Source of the DNA: Chloroflexota bacterium
GTDB taxonomy: Bacteria > Chloroflexota > Dehalococcoidia > Bin125
Direction: 5' to 3'
Length of the DNA: 5,159 nt
Assembly (NCBI GenBank): GCA_027296805.1
Contig: JAPUIR010000097.1
Span: 1 to 5,159 of the forward strand
The first letter of the stretch is position 1. The number at the start of each line of letters is the position of its first letter. Positions 4,756-5,159 of this stretch are shown here, one piece after another. The notes under the pieces are model-generated. The model saw only the letters and a program-made list of their open reading frames with translations. It made no database searches and was not told the origin of the DNA. The position numbers and the translations under genes are program-made.

Positions 4756-5159
4756 CCGGCTCGCAGCGGGACAGACGGGCTAGCGAGCTCGCGGCGGTAG
4801 CGCGGCGGCGCCAACTCCGCGATGTGCTGATGACACATCTCGCAACTGGTGATCCCGCGCTCGCGCGCGGCGGGGTCGAGCGTGCTGTCCACCCAGCCCA
4901 GGAACTGCTCGTAGTCGTGGCGTAGATCGGCGGGGTCGTCCCCCACCTGACCCAGGTTGTGATGCTCGGCGTCGAGTTCGGCGGCGAAGGGGCAGGCACG
5001 AAGCTGGCCGTCGCTGCGCAACACCGGGAAGCAGCGCACGCAGCCGGTCCCCAGGCCGTGGAACTCCGCCTCACGATCCTGATCCACCTCCTGCTCGCTG
5101 GCATTGCCTGCGTGGAACAGCACCTTGTTGCCCTTGAAAAGACGATGCGGGTTCGCCTC
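4752..5159 (-). CDS. C-terminal part of a probable radical SAM/SPASM-like protein (5' end beyond window)
   Basis: The frame is open from the right edge to TAG 4752-4754, giving 135 visible residues. Visible cysteines form a CVRC pair at 40/43, then Cys56 in SDGQLRACPF (49-58), and a second pair CEMC at 106/109. The pattern C-x2-C-x12-C with a DGxLxxC turn, followed much later by C-x2-C, resembles the auxiliary iron-sulfur cluster region (SPASM or twitch type) at the end of many radical SAM enzymes. The NLGQVGDDPADLRHDYEQF stretch (68-86) also fits the usual LGxxxxxxxxL segment. The CxxxCxxC radical SAM signature itself would lie outside the window, so this is a resemblance and not proof; another cysteine-cluster protein is possible. 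A GTG at 5121-5123 could be read as a start, but the frame continues upstream with FKGNK-like coding sequence and no clear ribosome site, so it is treated as partial. Confidence 0.6.
   Translation of the reverse strand, partial: EANPHRLFKGNKVLFHAGNASEQEVDQDREAEFHGLGTGCVRCFPVLRSDGQLRACPFAAELDAEHHNLGQVGDDPADLRHDYEQFLGWVDSTLDPAARERGITSCEMCHQHIAELAPPRYRRELASPSVPLRAG

Noticed and set aside
4443..4925. 160-codon plus-strand frame over the end of the FAH gene
   Set aside because: It is an Arg/Gly-rich shadow of FAH and of the opposing cysteine-motif gene, without motif or ribosome site.

Overview
This is a GC-rich bacterial window (roughly two-thirds G+C by eye) with tightly packed genes and strongly G/C-biased third codon positions. 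Nothing in it fixes the organism. The gene set (AzlCD amino-acid exporter, Ldh-type dehydrogenase, FAH-type hydrolase, DUF2652 protein, a remnant of a molybdenum hydroxylase FAD subunit) would suit a free-living heterotroph, for example in Chloroflexota, Actinomycetota, Myxococcota or related uncultured lineages. That placement is a weak inference. I see no tRNA, rRNA, CRISPR array, insertion sequence or phage gene.

Layout. (1) At 1-902 (+) lie the 3' part of azlC and a complete azlD, overlapping by 10 bases; together they form a two-subunit branched-chain amino-acid exporter. (2) At 903-1027 (+), directly after the azlD stop, an unstarted frame encodes what looks like only the extreme C-terminus of a CoxM/CutM-type FAD subunit, so it is read as a gene remnant. 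(3) At 1063-3896 (-) there are three co-directional genes, in transcription order: a DUF2652 cyclase-like protein fused to an SRPBCC domain, an Ldh_2-family NAD(P)-dependent 2-hydroxyacid/malate-type dehydrogenase, and a small lipoprotein of unknown function. The first two are separated by a 185-base spacer holding a 27-base-period tandem repeat and a strong hairpin. (4) A 112-base divergent spacer (3897-4008) separates this set from an FAH-family hydrolase at 4009-4755 (+). (5) At 4752-5159 (-), running off the right edge, is the C-terminal part of a cysteine-motif protein that resembles the SPASM-like tail of a radical SAM enzyme. Its stop overlaps the FAH stop.

How they may work together. 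Ldh_2 dehydrogenases interconvert 2-hydroxy and 2-keto acids, and FAH-family enzymes cleave, decarboxylate or isomerise keto acids and acylpyruvates, so the divergent pair could serve the same organic-acid or aromatic breakdown route. The cyclase-like/SRPBCC protein shares the spacer with the FAH gene and leads the Ldh gene, and could act as a sensor or small-molecule binder. This link is inferred from position only. I found no clear wholly new system; the most unusual items are the degenerate cyclase-SRPBCC fusion, the open in-frame tail behind its stop codon, and the CoxM-type remnant against azlD.
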